From: an uncultured Bacilli bacterium
GTDB taxonomy: Bacteria; Bacillota_I; Bacilli_A; RF39; UBA660
Length of the DNA stretch: 64,000 nt
Assembly: GCA_934090735.1 (NCBI GenBank)
Contig: CAKOJR010000003.1
Coordinates: 139,698 to 203,697, forward strand
Direction: 5' to 3'
Below are positions 63,918-64,000 of the stretch, piece by piece. Position numbers and translations under genes: made by a program. Within the stretch, counting starts at the first letter, position 1, and every line of letters begins with the position of its first letter. The notes beneath the pieces were generated by a model. The model saw nothing but the letters and a program-made list of their open reading frames with translations. It was not told the DNA's origin and did not search any database.

Positions 63918-64000
63918 ATGTCACTTATATGTGTGGACAACCTGAGTAAAACTTTTAGAGTTTCAAGAAGAAGCAGTGGATTAAAGGCTGCTTTAAGGTC
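63918..64000 (+). CDS. ABC transporter ATP-binding protein (N-terminal fragment)
   Basis: Only the first 27 codons are in the window: MSLICVDNLSKTFRVSRRSS then GLKAALR. The V-x-NLSKTF-x-V pattern and the following basic stretch match ABC-type ATPases of the DrrA/YadG (ABC-2 exporter) group, in which the A-loop aromatic is at this point. AAGGAT is 12 nt upstream. The P-loop and the rest lie beyond the window, so the assignment rests on the N-terminal pattern alone. Confidence 0.65.
   Translation, partial: MSLICVDNLSKTFRVSRRSSGLKAALR

Overview
The window is AT-rich DNA from a low-GC Gram-positive bacterium of the class Bacilli, read with the standard bacterial code (TGA is a stop, TGG encodes Trp). 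It spans the chromosomal replication origin. Leftward from oriC (minus strand) run dnaA, dnaN, a ComK-family gene, recF, gyrB and gyrA. Rightward (plus strand) run rpmH, rnpA, yidC, jag, mnmE, mnmG, rsmG and noc. A bifunctional penicillin-binding protein, murA, a racemase and a carboxypeptidase show a peptidoglycan wall. BofA-, SpoIIR-, SpoIID- and SpoIIQ-like genes point to endospore formation or a remnant of it. I infer a gut-type uncultivated Bacilli lineage (RF39/Erysipelotrichales-like), but the sequence does not settle this.

Layout. 1-4040 (minus): an operon-like run of SRP RNA, tadA, dnaX, ebfC, recR, a bofA-like gene and holB (cut by the window edge). 4041-4541: a gene-free segment with six parS-like palindromes, four of them followed at the same 2-bp spacing by a DnaA-box-like 9-mer. 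4542-13253: gyrA to dnaA. 11788-11900 and 13254-13640: the two flanks of dnaA, both with DnaA-box-like 9-mers, i.e. a bipartite oriC. 13641-20919: rpmH to noc. 20929-31079: cell wall, translation and sporulation genes (pbp, rpoE, prfA, prmC, spoIIR, mntP, murA, rpmE, rpiB, spoIID, spoIIQ). 31134-37221: pyruvate:ferredoxin oxidoreductase, recG and a DUF975 protein. 37254-37384: a small RNA gene with its own promoter and terminator.

37464-48883 is the accessory part. It holds a Xre regulator, an AIPR-family protein with a GHKL ATPase split by a frameshift (probable phage defence), an FtsK-like motor with a C-terminal membrane anchor, a CbbX/SpoVK-type AAA+ ATPase, a membrane protein with a zinc ribbon, a Dam-type adenine methylase and a protein with two HEPN-like RNxxAHG motifs. 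48960-53584 is an envelope cluster (racemase, ATP-grasp ligase, OpgB-like phosphoglycerol transferase). 53574-60345 (minus) holds a compact UvrD-like helicase and AddAB. 60432-63152 (minus) holds a DD-carboxypeptidase, a nucleotide-kinase-like protein and a degenerate trypsin-fold protein. The window ends in the start of an ABC transporter gene.

How it fits together: the origin region carries three DNA-binding systems. DnaA boxes flank dnaA. parS sites lie 9 kb away, beyond gyrA. A cluster of Noc-binding sites (NBS) is embedded in the dnaX coding sequence. The ParB-like protein encoded here has the Noc-type specificity residues, so the ParB that would read parS must be encoded elsewhere. The parS/DnaA-box composite array and the NBS-in-dnaX element are the most unusual signals in the window.
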